Origin: JANQUM01 sp047630355
GTDB taxonomy: Bacteria; Bacteroidota; Bacteroidia; Cytophagales; Spirosomataceae
DNA: 64,000 bases
Assembly (NCBI GenBank): GCA_047630355.1
Contig: JBLHXN010000004.1
Span: forward strand, 8,438 to 72,437
Direction: 5' to 3'
Shown: one piece after another, positions 42,782 through 53,043 of the stretch
How the letters are laid out: each line of letters begins with the position of its first letter
How positions within the stretch are numbered: the first letter of the stretch is position 1
Notes under the pieces: model-generated
The model's database searches: none
Told to the model about the DNA's origin: nothing
What the model saw: the letters and a program-made list of their open reading frames with translations, nothing else
Made by a program: the position numbers and the translations under genes

Positions 42782-44662
42782 TTAATCAGGTATATTAACG
42801 TCGAATTTTATTTTCTCAATTTCCTTTTCGTCGGCAATCATTTCATTCTCATGAGCTAAATTAGACTCTGGAGTGGCCGAATAAGGAATATGTTGAGGGA
42901 TAAAGTCAGTGTTAGCACCAGGCTTACTATAATCATAAGGCCAGCGATAAACCGTTGGAATTTCCCCTACCCAGTTACCGTGACCTGGGTTATTAGTTGT
43001 CCACTCCAACGTATTTGAATTCCATGGATTTGCCGGAGCTTTTTTACCTTTAAATATAGAGTACACAAAGTTTCCGATAAATATTGACTGACCAGCTACC
43101 GATATAATCGCAGCGACAGTAATAAATGCGTTCAAATCAGCGTACGAATCAAAAGTTGCAAAACCTGACCACTGATAATAACGTCTTGGGAATCCTGCAA
43201 TACCAATGTAGTGCATTGGAAAGAAAACTAAGTATGAACTTATAAACGTCAACCAAAAGTGAGCGTATCCCAACTTAGCATTCATCATCCGACCAAACAT
43301 TTTAGGGAACCAGTGATAAACACCAGCTAACATACCAAATATTGCGGCTGCACCCATAACGATATGGAAGTGAGCAACTACAAAATATGTATCGTGTAGC
43401 TGAATATCTAACGCACTATTCCCCAAAATGATACCTGTCAAACCACCTGATACGAAAAACGATACCAAACCGATTGCAAATAGCATGGCAGGAGTAAATA
43501 CGATATTACCTCTCCAAAGTGTAGTGATGTAATTAAAGGCTTTAACCGCAGATGGTACCGCGATTATTAATGTTAATAACATGAATACAGACCCCAAAAA
43601 AGGATTCATACCCGTTACGAACATGTGATGTGCCCACACTATAAATGCTAGGAACATAATACCAGCCATTGAGAAAATCATAGCTTTATAACCAAATATT
43701 GGTTTACGTGAGTTTGTAGCGATGACCTCAGATGTAATACCAAGAGCAGGTAAAATAATAATATAAACTTCTGGATGTCCTAAGAACCAAAATAAATGTT
43801 GGAACAAAATTGGACTACCGCCTTGATTAGGCAACGCCTGACCATTCACGTAAATTTCAGACAAGAAAAAGCTAGTTCCAAAACTACGGTCAAATATTAA
43901 TAGTAACGCGGCAGAGAAGAGTACAGGGAATGCTAAAATACCTAAAATAGCGGTAAATGTAAAAGCCCAGATAGTTAGTGGTAACTTATCAAAAGACATC
44001 CCTTTTGTACGAAGATTTATTACAGTAGTCACATAGTTGATACCACCTAACAAGCTTGATATGATGAATAGGGCCATGGCGACTAACCATAAAGTCATTC
44101 CTATTCCTGAACCAGGATTAGCATCTGCTAATGCACTTAGCGGGGGATATACTACCCAACCACCACCAGCAGGGCCTGTTTCCACAAAAATGGAAACAAA
44201 CATCACTAAACTCGACAGAAAGAAGAACCAATACGATAACATATTCATAAAACCGGATGCCATGTCACGTGCACCGATTTGTAGCGGAATCAAGAAGTTA
44301 GAAAACGTTCCACTTAGACCAGCCGTCAACACAAAGAATACCATAATAGTACCGTGCATTGTTACTAATGCCAAATAAAAGTTTGGATCTAATTTACCAA
44401 CTCCTTCAGCTGAGATAGAAATCCATTGACCTAATACAGGCTTTAACCAAGCCATGTCTAAGTTTGGGAAACCCAGTTGTAGACGAAAGACAACGGACAT
44501 CAGTCCGCCTATTACCGCCCAGATAATACCCGAAATCAGGTACTGCTTGGCGATTGTCTTATGATCTTCCGAAAAAATGTATTTACGAATAAAGCTTAAC
44601 TCATGATGTTCATGCTGTTCCTCGTGTGCATGAGCTTCTACTGCTTGTGCTACTGCTGCCAT
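42782..44662 (-). CDS. ctaD: Cytochrome c oxidase subunit I
   Basis: 626 residues, 12 or more helices, the catalytic subunit with haem a, haem a3 and CuB. Ligand regions are TMHGTIMVFF (haem a histidine), WFLGHPEVYIIILP (CuB His and the His-Tyr pair), AHHMFVTG (CuB histidines) and HDTYFVVAHFHIVMG (haem ligands). A His-rich N-terminus (HAHEEQHEHHE) precedes the first helix. It belongs to the aa3 class and accepts electrons from the CuA centre of the adjacent subunit II gene. Confidence 0.97.
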   Translation of the reverse strand: MAAVAQAVEAHAHEEQHEHHELSFIRKYIFSEDHKTIAKQYLISGIIWAVIGGLMSVVFRLQLGFPNLDMAWLKPVLGQWISISAEGVGKLDPNFYLALVTMHGTIMVFFVLTAGLSGTFSNFLIPLQIGARDMASGFMNMLSYWFFFLSSLVMFVSIFVETGPAGGGWVVYPPLSALADANPGSGIGMTLWLVAMALFIISSLLGGINYVTTVINLRTKGMSFDKLPLTIWAFTFTAILGILAFPVLFSAALLLIFDRSFGTSFFLSEIYVNGQALPNQGGSPILFQHLFWFLGHPEVYIIILPALGITSEVIATNSRKPIFGYKAMIFSMAGIMFLAFIVWAHHMFVTGMNPFLGSVFMLLTLIIAVPSAVKAFNYITTLWRGNIVFTPAMLFAIGLVSFFVSGGLTGIILGNSALDIQLHDTYFVVAHFHIVMGAAAIFGMLAGVYHWFPKMFGRMMNAKLGYAHFWLTFISSYLVFFPMHYIGIAGFPRRYYQWSGFATFDSYADLNAFITVAAIISVAGQSIFIGNFVYSIFKGKKAPANPWNSNTLEWTTNNPGHGNWVGEIPTVYRWPYDYSKPGANTDFIPQHIPYSATPESNLAHENEMIADEKEIEKIKFDVNIPD

Positions 44663-44686
44663 GTTTATAATTTGTTTATGTATTTA

Positions 44687-45820
44687 TCACTTTAACGCTG
44701 CTTGCGATCCTGCTCCGCCAGTTGATGCTGCTTCTTCTGCTACAACTGGATCAACTCCTTCCTCAACGGGTAAGTATTTCATCGCTTTGGCTTTCAAATT
44801 AGTTGGCACTTTTTCGATTAACAAAGGATACATTGCCAATAGAGGTTTTTGTTCCCTTTTCCACTTTTCATAAGATGCTTCGTCATCAACAACCAAGATT
44901 AATTTCATTGCGAAGTGCCCTCTACCACACACTTCAGTACATGCGATCTCAAAATTAAAATCAGGGTTTCCTAGTTCAGCACGTGCCTGATCAGTCGTTT
45001 GCGTTGGCGTAAACCAAAACTTAGTAGGCATTCCAGGAACCGCATCCATTTTGACCCGCATGTGTGGGATAAAAACCGAATGAAGTACGTCTCTTGCTCT
45101 AATCTTTAACAGAACAGGTCTGCCAGCAGGAATGTGCATAACCGATGGATTCACGAAATCATCGAACGAATTCTCATCCGCAAAATCAACCCCGAACTCA
45201 TTTCCTTCAGCATCGTTGGTTAGTTTGTAATCATATTTGCCCAACTTGTTGTCATCAACTCCAGGATACCTTACTTGCCATCCAAATTGCTTGCCCATGA
45301 TTTCAATCACTTCTGCATCTGCAGGAGCGTCTGCCATTACATCAGTCCAAACTTTAAGACCTGTAAACACCAACCCTGCCATTATTACTGCTGGAATTAC
45401 TGTCCAGATTACTTCTAATTTATTGTTGTGCGGGTAAAAAGTCGCAACTCTTCCTTTCTTGAAACGGTACTTGTATGCGAAATAAAACAGAAGCGTGTTA
45501 ACCACGAAAAAGCCTACCGTTATTACTGCCATTGAGACCCAAAACCAGTAATCTGTTTCTTTTCCGTGAACCGATGCAGCTTCAGGAAGAAAGTCTTTCC
45601 GATAGTGCAAGAACGACCACACAACTCCAACTACGCTTAACACCCAAAACCCAAACATAGCGTATCCATTGAAGTTATTCGCATCATCTACGTACTCTCC
45701 ATTATCATCCGCTGCCGCTTCGGTCGGACGTATTCCTTTCAATAACGACTGTGTCTTGCTCAAGACCATAAAGGTCATCACCAAGAATACAACTGCTAAA
45801 ATGCCGATTATTATTGTCAT
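44687..45820 (-). CDS. ctaC: Cytochrome c oxidase subunit II
   Basis: 377 residues, longer than the usual 250-300. It starts with an extra membrane helix (IIGILAVVFLVMTFMVLS) and a linker before the two standard helices at about 52-70 and 92-110 and again near 133-155. The periplasmic cupredoxin domain carries the full CuA set: His in VLHSVFIPH, then CTEVCGRGHFAMK (two Cys, Glu, His and Met). The C-terminus has an Ala/Gly/Ser-rich tail. No fused cytochrome c domain is present, so electrons come from a separate cytochrome. It follows actF after about 70 bases. Confidence 0.95.
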   Translation of the reverse strand: MTIIIGILAVVFLVMTFMVLSKTQSLLKGIRPTEAAADDNGEYVDDANNFNGYAMFGFWVLSVVGVVWSFLHYRKDFLPEAASVHGKETDYWFWVSMAVITVGFFVVNTLLFYFAYKYRFKKGRVATFYPHNNKLEVIWTVIPAVIMAGLVFTGLKVWTDVMADAPADAEVIEIMGKQFGWQVRYPGVDDNKLGKYDYKLTNDAEGNEFGVDFADENSFDDFVNPSVMHIPAGRPVLLKIRARDVLHSVFIPHMRVKMDAVPGMPTKFWFTPTQTTDQARAELGNPDFNFEIACTEVCGRGHFAMKLILVVDDEASYEKWKREQKPLLAMYPLLIEKVPTNLKAKAMKYLPVEEGVDPVVAEEAASTGGAGSQAALK

Positions 45821-45890
45821 CTCCTTACGTGTTTTACTTTGGTATTTAAATGAAATGTTTACCAGAAATGTTTACTCCTATCTACAAATT

Positions 45891-47207
45891 TTAAATGCTA
45901 TGGTGTAAACTTTCCTCGATAAACGGGTGGTGTTTAGGGATCAAGTTTGCTTTCTGTAATTGATGAGCTATCACTAAGATAAAGGATGATGCAAAGACTA
46001 AGGTTGTACCCCATTCTATAAGTCCGATTCCGCCTTGGTCTTTCGCAATTCCCGGCATCAACATTTGATAGAAGTCAAACCAATGACCTATAAGAATTGC
46101 TCCGCAAGCGAGCTTTAGTAACATGTAGTTACGTTTTGAACCACGGGCCATCATTACTAAGAAAGGAAATACAAAATTTAATAGAATATTAATTATAAAC
46201 GGAGCAAAATAACGACCATCAAAGCCGCTGACTCTTTCCCTGAAGTAAATTGTTTCTTCCGGGAGGTTAGCGTAGTAAATAAGGAGGTATTGACTAAACC
46301 ATACGTAAGCCCAAAATACTGAAAAGCCGAAAATCAATTTTCCCAAATCCTGTAGAACGCTGTCAGTGACCGCTTTCAAATAGCCTTGATCCTTTAGCAG
46401 TAGAATCGCTAACATGATTGCTGCTAAACCAGATACGTGCCAGCTTGCCAAGTGATACCATCCAAACATAGATGAGAACCAATGCGTATCAATCGACATA
46501 GATAAGTCCCAAGCAGCAGTTGAAGAGGTAACCGCAAAAAATATCAAGAAGAACTTAGCGTACTTCCGACTTGAGTGATAATGCTCTATATTATTGTACT
46601 GATCCTCCAGTAATGAATATTTGCGTATTTGTCTCCATAATACATACCATACTACAAAGTAGATTACGATTCGTATTAGGAAGAACCAGAAGTTGAGATA
46701 CCATTCTTTTTGAGCTATAATCTCATCGTAGAGTTCATTTCCCGGAGTCATTATACCGTCATGCGTCCAGTGAAAAATAATATGACGGGTAGCTGGAATA
46801 AGATATAGGGTAAGTAAAATAGCTGCTGGAATAACCATAAATGCCGGAAACGCTTCGGCAACACGTTTGATGGAAATATACCAACCCGCCTTTGCTACAT
46901 AATTATATGACATAAAGAACGCCCCTATCAGAGATATTCCTAAGAAGTAGACGCTATTCATCCAAATGTTTCCTACTATTCTCGACATGAGAGTTGCACC
47001 GTGATGGCCTTCGCCATGTTCTGGTCCAGCTCCACCATGCCCTTCGGCAGTTTCCCACACTCCGATACTCCAGCCTTTGTGCAATAGGAAAGCTCCCAAC
47101 GCCACCATTGCTACACCGATAGCGATAGCCAAAAGCAATTTTGATTTATGAGCGGGATTGAACTCAAAATTTTCTTCGATTGAAGGTATTTCGTGCAAAT
47201 GAGCCAT
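45891..47207 (-). CDS. actF: Alternative Complex III subunit ActF (NrfD-like quinol:cytochrome c oxidoreductase)
   Basis: 438 residues with about ten helices. It is the second membrane subunit of Alternative Complex III, paralogous to ActC, and may bind quinol. A His/Gly-rich loop (EGHGGAGPEHGEGHHGA, about 57-73) lies after the first helix. WDLSMSIDTHWFSSMFGWYHLASWHVSGLA and VFWAYVWFSQYLLIYYANLPEET are the family hallmarks. Last act gene before the oxidase genes. Confidence 0.93.
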   Translation of the reverse strand: MAHLHEIPSIEENFEFNPAHKSKLLLAIAIGVAMVALGAFLLHKGWSIGVWETAEGHGGAGPEHGEGHHGATLMSRIVGNIWMNSVYFLGISLIGAFFMSYNYVAKAGWYISIKRVAEAFPAFMVIPAAILLTLYLIPATRHIIFHWTHDGIMTPGNELYDEIIAQKEWYLNFWFFLIRIVIYFVVWYVLWRQIRKYSLLEDQYNNIEHYHSSRKYAKFFLIFFAVTSSTAAWDLSMSIDTHWFSSMFGWYHLASWHVSGLAAIMLAILLLKDQGYLKAVTDSVLQDLGKLIFGFSVFWAYVWFSQYLLIYYANLPEETIYFRERVSGFDGRYFAPFIINILLNFVFPFLVMMARGSKRNYMLLKLACGAILIGHWFDFYQMLMPGIAKDQGGIGLIEWGTTLVFASSFILVIAHQLQKANLIPKHHPFIEESLHHSI

Positions 47208-47261
47208 TTCGTATTTTATTATTATTATCTCTGAGAGGAAGAACTATCTTTTCTGTATAAC

Positions 47262-47876
47262 TTAACTACCAAGTTGAAGACGATGAACGTAGTGAACGAT
47301 TTTCCAACGCTCTTCAGGAGTCATTTGTGAACCATGTGGCCACATCCTACCCTTTCCGTGCGTGATAACGTGAAATATATGACCTCCAGTTATGTCTTTC
47401 AAGGCCGCTGATGAGTAGACAGGTACACCTTTGTAAACTACGCCTACCTTACCATTTCCGCCACCATTTTCACCGTGGCAATGCAAGCAATATCTTTCGT
47501 AAAGTACTTTCCCTTCTTTTTCGGTTACTTCTGACCAAGGGATAGGGTTCTTCAAAATTCTTGAAGCAAGCTCTATCGAGTCGGCAGGAATGTCATAACG
47601 CATTAGGTCGTTCACAACCGTACTATCATCATCCTGCAAAAAGGCAGTTTTGAAATAGCTTCTTGGAACTGTTCCTTCGGCCGGCATTCTCATGTTCATT
47701 CCTTTCGGATTGATTGTGTTCTCTCTCCACTGAGACTGGGATTCTAATGCCCTTGAATTATACATATTCGGGGCAAATTCTACACCAGTACTTTCATCGT
47801 TGCATGATGTAAATGACAGCATAGCCAATACTGTTACGAACAAGAGGAGTGTTTTTTTCTTCAATTGGGTACTCAT
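47262..47876 (-). CDS. actE: Alternative Complex III subunit ActE, monohaem cytochrome c
   Basis: 204 residues. The lipobox LSFTSC at about residue 25 indicates a lipid-anchored protein. One CxxCH (YCLHCHGENGGGNGKVG, about 130) and the methionine ligand in GRMWPHGSQM form a class I cytochrome c. It probably passes electrons from the complex to the oxidase. It starts about 45 bases after actD. Confidence 0.93.
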   Translation of the reverse strand: MSTQLKKKTLLLFVTVLAMLSFTSCNDESTGVEFAPNMYNSRALESQSQWRENTINPKGMNMRMPAEGTVPRSYFKTAFLQDDDSTVVNDLMRYDIPADSIELASRILKNPIPWSEVTEKEGKVLYERYCLHCHGENGGGNGKVGVVYKGVPVYSSAALKDITGGHIFHVITHGKGRMWPHGSQMTPEERWKIVHYVHRLQLGS

Positions 47877-47920
47877 TTCTCTGTAGTTAATCGAAATGGA
47901 TTATTTAAAATAATCTTAAA

Positions 47921-48445
47921 TTAAACTTCCTTTATATTTACCTCAATGGCACCGCTATTTTTCAGTGTGTCTGAGATAACGCCTTCGGTAATGGAAGTGT
48001 TGTTTCCTAAATCAATTGCCATGATGAATTTATCATCTGTACTTCTCGGATCAAAGATGAGCGGCTTCACCGTTGGTCCCAACCCTTCCATGAAAAAGAA
48101 GGTAAATGCCATTCCAAAGGCAGCAAACAATACGGTCAACTCAAAAACGATGGGTATATTCGTTGGAAAGGGAAAAAAGTTCTTTCCACCAACATTCATT
48201 GGCCAGTCAACACCCATTGTCCAGAATGTTAACAAAAATGCACAAACCGTTCCTGTCATGCCAAACAAGAAAGCCGGAACACCCATTCTTGGCATTTTGT
48301 ATCCTAATGCGTGACCTAATCCGTGAACTGGAAAAGGCGTAAAGACTTCGTGAATCTTAACACCTGATTCCCTGACTTTCTCGACAGCCTTCAGCACCAC
48401 GCGTTCATCGTCATAGATGCCCACTAAAAATTTATTATCAGTCAT
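47921..48445 (-). CDS. actD: Alternative Complex III subunit ActD (DUF3341)
   Basis: 174 residues with two helices (about 58-80 and 100-122) in the DUF3341 pattern: VGIYDDERVVLKAVEKVRESG at the N-terminus, FTPFPVHGLGHALGYKM, FWTMGVDWPMNVGGKNFFPFPTNIPIVFELTVL, and a periplasmic or cytosolic end with DDKFIMAIDL. It sits between actC and actE as in other Bacteroidota. Confidence 0.92.
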   Translation of the reverse strand: MTDNKFLVGIYDDERVVLKAVEKVRESGVKIHEVFTPFPVHGLGHALGYKMPRMGVPAFLFGMTGTVCAFLLTFWTMGVDWPMNVGGKNFFPFPTNIPIVFELTVLFAAFGMAFTFFFMEGLGPTVKPLIFDPRSTDDKFIMAIDLGNNTSITEGVISDTLKNSGAIEVNIKEV

Positions 48446-48482
48446 TTGTGCAGCAATATATCGTTTAAACTTTTAACCCGAA

Positions 48483-49862
48483 TTATACAGTTACTTTCTT
48501 CGGCTCTTCTTTCATCTCGGAAGATGACCGCATTACGGCTTTGACCTCCGCCATATTTATGACCGGAAGGAACTTGGTGAACAGGAAGAACAGTGTAAAG
48601 AAAAAACCGAATGAGAAAAGGTAATCACCAATATCTCCCATACGTGGAGTAAAATACGTCCAGCTTGATGGCAAGTAATCACGATGAAGTGAAGTTACGA
48701 TAATCACGAAACGCTCAAACCACATACCAATATTTACAATCACTGCTATGACGAATGATACAACGATATTCTCACGCATCTTTTTAAACCAAAATATTTG
48801 TGGCGAAAGTACGTTACACGACATCATTGCGGCATAAGACCACCAAAGAGGCCCGGTTGCCCGATTAAAGAAAGCATACCTTTCGTACTGAACACCTGAA
48901 TAAGCTGCAATAAAAAATTCTGTTATGTAGGCAACTCCAACAACAGAACCTGTCACCAAAATAATCTTATTCATCAGACCAATGTGCTCCAATGTTATGT
49001 AATCTTCTAACTTGTAAACAACCCTTGTAAACAACATTAAATTTTGTACCATCGCAAAACCGGAGAAGATTGCTCCGGCAACGAAATACGGAGGAAAAAT
49101 GGTGGTGTGCCATCCGGGAATTACCGAAGTAGCAAAGTCAAAGGATACAATGGTGTGTACGGAAAGTACGAGAGGAGTTGCCAAACCGGCCAAAATCAAT
49201 GATAAGTCTTCGTAACGTTCCCACGAGCGTGCTCCGCCCGTCCATCCTAAAGAAAGTGCACCATAAATGGTTTTACGAACGCCCGTTGCCCGGTCACGGA
49301 TTGTTGCCAAATCGGGCACCATTCCAATAAACCAGAACAATAGAGACACGGAGAAGTAGGTGGAAATTGCAAAAACGTCCCAAATGAGCGGCGAATTGAA
49401 ATTCACCCATAGTGATCCAAAAGTGTTAGGCAAAGGTAATGCCCAATAAGCTAACCAAGGACGCCCCATGTGCATCAAAATAAATGAAGCAGCACAAAGT
49501 ACGGCAAAAATGGTCATTGCCTCTGCGGCACGATTAATAGATGTTCTCCACTTTTGACGAAAAAGGAGAAGAACAGCCGAAATAAGCGTTCCAGCGTGAC
49601 CGATACCAACCCACCACACGAAGTTTGTGATATCCCACGCCCAGTTTACGGTTTTGTTCAGACCCCAAACGCCTAAACCTTCCCACCAAGTCTTTCCTAA
49701 CCAGAACGAGCCGTAGGCAAGCACCAGTAGGGAAACTCCAAAAGCGATTTTCCACTCTTTGGTTGGCTCGTCTTCAACGTGCCGGCAAATATCTACCGTT
49801 ACATCGTGGTAGCTCTTATTACCCGTTATCAGTTTTTCTCTTATTGGCGAAACTACTTCCAT
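48483..49862 (-). CDS. actC: Alternative Complex III subunit ActC (NrfD/PsrC family)
   Basis: I start at MEVVSPIREKL (ATG complementary to 49860-49862). A longer frame would overlap the end of actB and is unlikely. 459 residues, about ten helices, quinol-binding subunit. KTVNWAWDITNFVWWVGIGHAGTLISAVLLLFRQKWR with the conserved His, FNSPLIWDVFAISTYFS and MWFERFVIIVTSLHRDYLPSSW are typical of the NrfD family. It follows actB after about 30 bases. Confidence 0.94.
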   Translation of the reverse strand: MEVVSPIREKLITGNKSYHDVTVDICRHVEDEPTKEWKIAFGVSLLVLAYGSFWLGKTWWEGLGVWGLNKTVNWAWDITNFVWWVGIGHAGTLISAVLLLFRQKWRTSINRAAEAMTIFAVLCAASFILMHMGRPWLAYWALPLPNTFGSLWVNFNSPLIWDVFAISTYFSVSLLFWFIGMVPDLATIRDRATGVRKTIYGALSLGWTGGARSWERYEDLSLILAGLATPLVLSVHTIVSFDFATSVIPGWHTTIFPPYFVAGAIFSGFAMVQNLMLFTRVVYKLEDYITLEHIGLMNKIILVTGSVVGVAYITEFFIAAYSGVQYERYAFFNRATGPLWWSYAAMMSCNVLSPQIFWFKKMRENIVVSFVIAVIVNIGMWFERFVIIVTSLHRDYLPSSWTYFTPRMGDIGDYLFSFGFFFTLFFLFTKFLPVINMAEVKAVMRSSSEMKEEPKKVTV

Positions 49863-49893
49863 GAATATGAGTTTTTGTACTTTTGAATCTTGA

Positions 49894-52800
49894 TTAAGAA
49901 TGAGCTTTCGGCTCTTCATCTTTGTGTGCTCCGGCATTACCTTCGTCCGTATGAACGAATTGCCACTTAGCGTCTGCTTTGTCTTTGTTTCTGATCTTAG
50001 TTAAATAATTCAGCTGTGGCTGAACGTTAATTTCTTCTAAGACGTGGAATGCCCGACCCTCTCTTTCAACCTCAAGCATCTGCGAAACCCTTGATTCTGG
50101 GTCAAGCATATCTCCGAAGGTAATGGCTCCTGTTGGGCATGATTGAGAACAAGCAGTTTCAATCTCACCATCAACTGGACGACGACGCTCTTTCTTGGCC
50201 TCCAGTTTACCCAACTGAATACGTTGAACGCACATCGAGCATTTTTCGATAACTCCACGCGACCGAACCGTAACGTCTGGATTTAAGACCATTCGCCCAA
50301 GTTCGTTGTTCATGTTGAAATCAAACTCATCGTTCTCGAAGTATTTCCACCAGTTGAATCGACGTACTTTGTAAGGGCAGTTATTGGCACAATAACGAGT
50401 ACCTATACAACGGTTGTAAGTCATTTGGTTTAGGCCTTCCGAACTGTGCGTTGTTGCCAAAACTGGGCAAACAGTTTCACACGGAGCATTTGAACAATGC
50501 TGGCACATCATTGGTTGAATCACCACTTCTGGACTATCAGATGCTTGTTCCATGGCGGAAAGACCGCCAACAGACCAAGTATCAGTAATATCTGCATCTG
50601 AACTATAGTATCTGTCAAGACGTATCCAGTGCATCTCTCTCGCTCTGGCAACTTCTTTCTTTCCAACTACGGCAACGTTGTTTTCTGACTGACAACTCAC
50701 CAAACAGTTGGAACATCCGGTGCAGGTATTGAGGTCAATCACCATGCCCCAGCTATGATTTTTCTTATCGTGGCCGTTCCACAATGATATTGAATAAGGT
50801 CTTGTAGGTCCTTCCGAAGTAGCAATTTTCGGCATAAACCTTCCGGCCTGAACGTTCTTAACGTACTCGGAAAGAATTGATTCCTGAACAACCGCTTGAC
50901 GACCCATTACGGTTTCGTGTGTTTGCGTTTGAGCAAGTGTGTAACCTGAATTTGTCTTAGTTACTTTAGCACCAGTTTTCCAGTAGCTTAAGTTACCGTT
51001 TACCGTGCTTACCATCGGAAAAACGTTTACACCAACATTTCCAGCTTTTCCAGCTGCAGTGCGTCCGTACCCTAAGGCAACAGATATAGTATCGTGAGCT
51101 TGTCCGGGCTGTACCATAACTGGCAACTCAATCTCCGCACCTTGCAACGTAATTTTAATTATATCTCCTTGAGCAATTTCTAACTTATTTGCCGTTATCT
51201 GCGAAATTGCTGCGGTGTTTTCCCACGTAACTTTAGATATTGGATCAGGTGTTTCCTGTAACCAGGGGTTATTTGCCTGACTACCTGTTCCTATAGTTAC
51301 ATTTTCAAAAACATGCAATTCAATACCGTCGCTTTTTACAGCACCTACTGCTGCTGCAGCAGAACTCACATTTCCAGTAAATACAGCAGAACTGCTACCT
51401 TCTGATGGTGCTGCTTCATAAACGCCATCGTGTAAAGACTGAACCCAAGATTTACCTCCATTGAGGATATTTGAATTCCAGTTTTTCTTCAGATAAGCCT
51501 GATAATCATCCGAAACGCCCGTCCAGGTTAATAAACTTGCTTCTGCCTGACGTGTATCATATATATGAGTTATTGTAGGTTGTATTAACGAATAATAACC
51601 TTTTTTCAACTCAGCATCTCCCCAGTTCTCTAAGTAATGTGAAGTTGCGGCTGTATATTGACATAAAGCTGCAGTCTCGTTTATACGATCTGAAAGCGAG
51701 ATACTCACTTTAGTCTTTTTAAGACCTTGTGCAATTTTGCTTGATTCAGGATGATCGTAAATAGGATTTGACATAAAAATCACGGCGTCGTAAATTCCAC
51801 CGTTCAAATCTGTAACAAAACGATTCATTTCTGTATCGTTTCCTTCTCCTATCATATAAGGCGTTGTGAAGTCAATAGTACTTCCAACACTTCCAAGTAA
51901 ACCATTTATAGCATTTACTAAATTTTGTATTGCTACGTTGTTAGTAGCTGATACAACAATTGCTTTCCCATTTGCAGCAACCAAATCAGTAGCACACTTA
52001 TCTAAGTAGGCTATTTCAATTTTCGCGGCCGAAATAGTCGTGCCGCCCATTTTCTTGGCGACCATGTTGTAAAGGTTGGCAAGTAACAATCCTTCCTGAG
52101 AAGGCTTCACCGAAGAACGGTAATCAGCTGCCGCCCCAGTAATTGTCATTCCAGTTTCGAATTGATAGTGACGAGACATGCTTCTTCTGCCGTCTTTCGC
52201 ACTACTCAAGCGTCGGGTAGTAGCCCACTGCTTGGAAAATTCTACTGGGGAAATCCAAGTTCCTAAAAAATCGCAGTTAATACCCACGATAACTTCTGCT
52301 TTATCAAAACGATAGCCCGGAATAACAGCCGAGCCGAAAGATGTTTCGTTAGCTTCACGGATGGCTGACATAGAGTTAGCGTCATACGTGATGTGCTTTC
52401 CGGCGTACTTTGCAGTAAAATCAGCAATAACTGCCTTTGCAGTAGGAGAAGTAATCGTGTTTGAAACGATAGCAACATTCTTAGACGATGAAAGTGCCGC
52501 TTTTATTTCTTTATCAAGAGACTTCCAGTCAATCGCTTTCTCACCTTTTACAGGAGTTTTGAGCTTTTCGTTGTCGTACAGAGAAAGAACCGAAGCCTGA
52601 GCACGAGCTGAGGTACCGCCGCCTGTAATTCCAGAGAGCTTATTCCCTTCAATCTTAACTGGGCGACCTTCACGTGTCTTAACAAGAACACTACAAACAT
52701 CACTTCCGTCAACGAACGTTGAAGAGTAGTAGTTTGCGATTCCTGGTTCTACATCGAGCGGTTTGTTGAGGTAGGGTATTGTTTTACGAACAGGTGCACC

Positions 52801-52989
52801 AACATCACAAGAAGCCAATGTTACGGCAGCCATTCCAAAACCTAGTACTTTCAAAAAGTCACGGCGATGAGTTGGTTCGCCCCCTTCCATGTTATCTATA
52901 TTAAATTCGCGGTCAGCGTTCTTGACCACGTTAATATCATTTTTTAACTCCTCAATTCCTTTCCAATACCGCTTTTTAGTATTCTCCAT
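49894..52989 (-). CDS. actB: Alternative Complex III subunit ActB (molybdopterin-like and Fe-S protein)
   Basis: 1031 residues, a fusion. The N-terminus HRRDFLKVLGFGMAAVTLASC is a Tat-like signal ending in a lipobox cysteine, as usual for ActB. A large molybdopterin-oxidoreductase-like region lacking an obvious cofactor site (to about 720) follows. The C-terminal ferredoxin-like part has four cysteine clusters for iron-sulphur centres: CTGCSNCLVSC, CQHCSNAPCETVC, CIGTRYCANNC and CSMCVQ...CSQSC. It carries electrons from quinol towards the haems of ActA and ActE. It follows actA after about 55 bases. Confidence 0.95.
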   Translation of the reverse strand: MENTKKRYWKGIEELKNDINVVKNADREFNIDNMEGGEPTHRRDFLKVLGFGMAAVTLASCDVGAPVRKTIPYLNKPLDVEPGIANYYSSTFVDGSDVCSVLVKTREGRPVKIEGNKLSGITGGGTSARAQASVLSLYDNEKLKTPVKGEKAIDWKSLDKEIKAALSSSKNVAIVSNTITSPTAKAVIADFTAKYAGKHITYDANSMSAIREANETSFGSAVIPGYRFDKAEVIVGINCDFLGTWISPVEFSKQWATTRRLSSAKDGRRSMSRHYQFETGMTITGAAADYRSSVKPSQEGLLLANLYNMVAKKMGGTTISAAKIEIAYLDKCATDLVAANGKAIVVSATNNVAIQNLVNAINGLLGSVGSTIDFTTPYMIGEGNDTEMNRFVTDLNGGIYDAVIFMSNPIYDHPESSKIAQGLKKTKVSISLSDRINETAALCQYTAATSHYLENWGDAELKKGYYSLIQPTITHIYDTRQAEASLLTWTGVSDDYQAYLKKNWNSNILNGGKSWVQSLHDGVYEAAPSEGSSSAVFTGNVSSAAAAVGAVKSDGIELHVFENVTIGTGSQANNPWLQETPDPISKVTWENTAAISQITANKLEIAQGDIIKITLQGAEIELPVMVQPGQAHDTISVALGYGRTAAGKAGNVGVNVFPMVSTVNGNLSYWKTGAKVTKTNSGYTLAQTQTHETVMGRQAVVQESILSEYVKNVQAGRFMPKIATSEGPTRPYSISLWNGHDKKNHSWGMVIDLNTCTGCSNCLVSCQSENNVAVVGKKEVARAREMHWIRLDRYYSSDADITDTWSVGGLSAMEQASDSPEVVIQPMMCQHCSNAPCETVCPVLATTHSSEGLNQMTYNRCIGTRYCANNCPYKVRRFNWWKYFENDEFDFNMNNELGRMVLNPDVTVRSRGVIEKCSMCVQRIQLGKLEAKKERRRPVDGEIETACSQSCPTGAITFGDMLDPESRVSQMLEVEREGRAFHVLEEINVQPQLNYLTKIRNKDKADAKWQFVHTDEGNAGAHKDEEPKAHS

Positions 52990-53043
52990 GAGTTGTTCTT
53001 TGCGAATTATATAATAGTAAATTTATAATGTATTTTTAGTAAA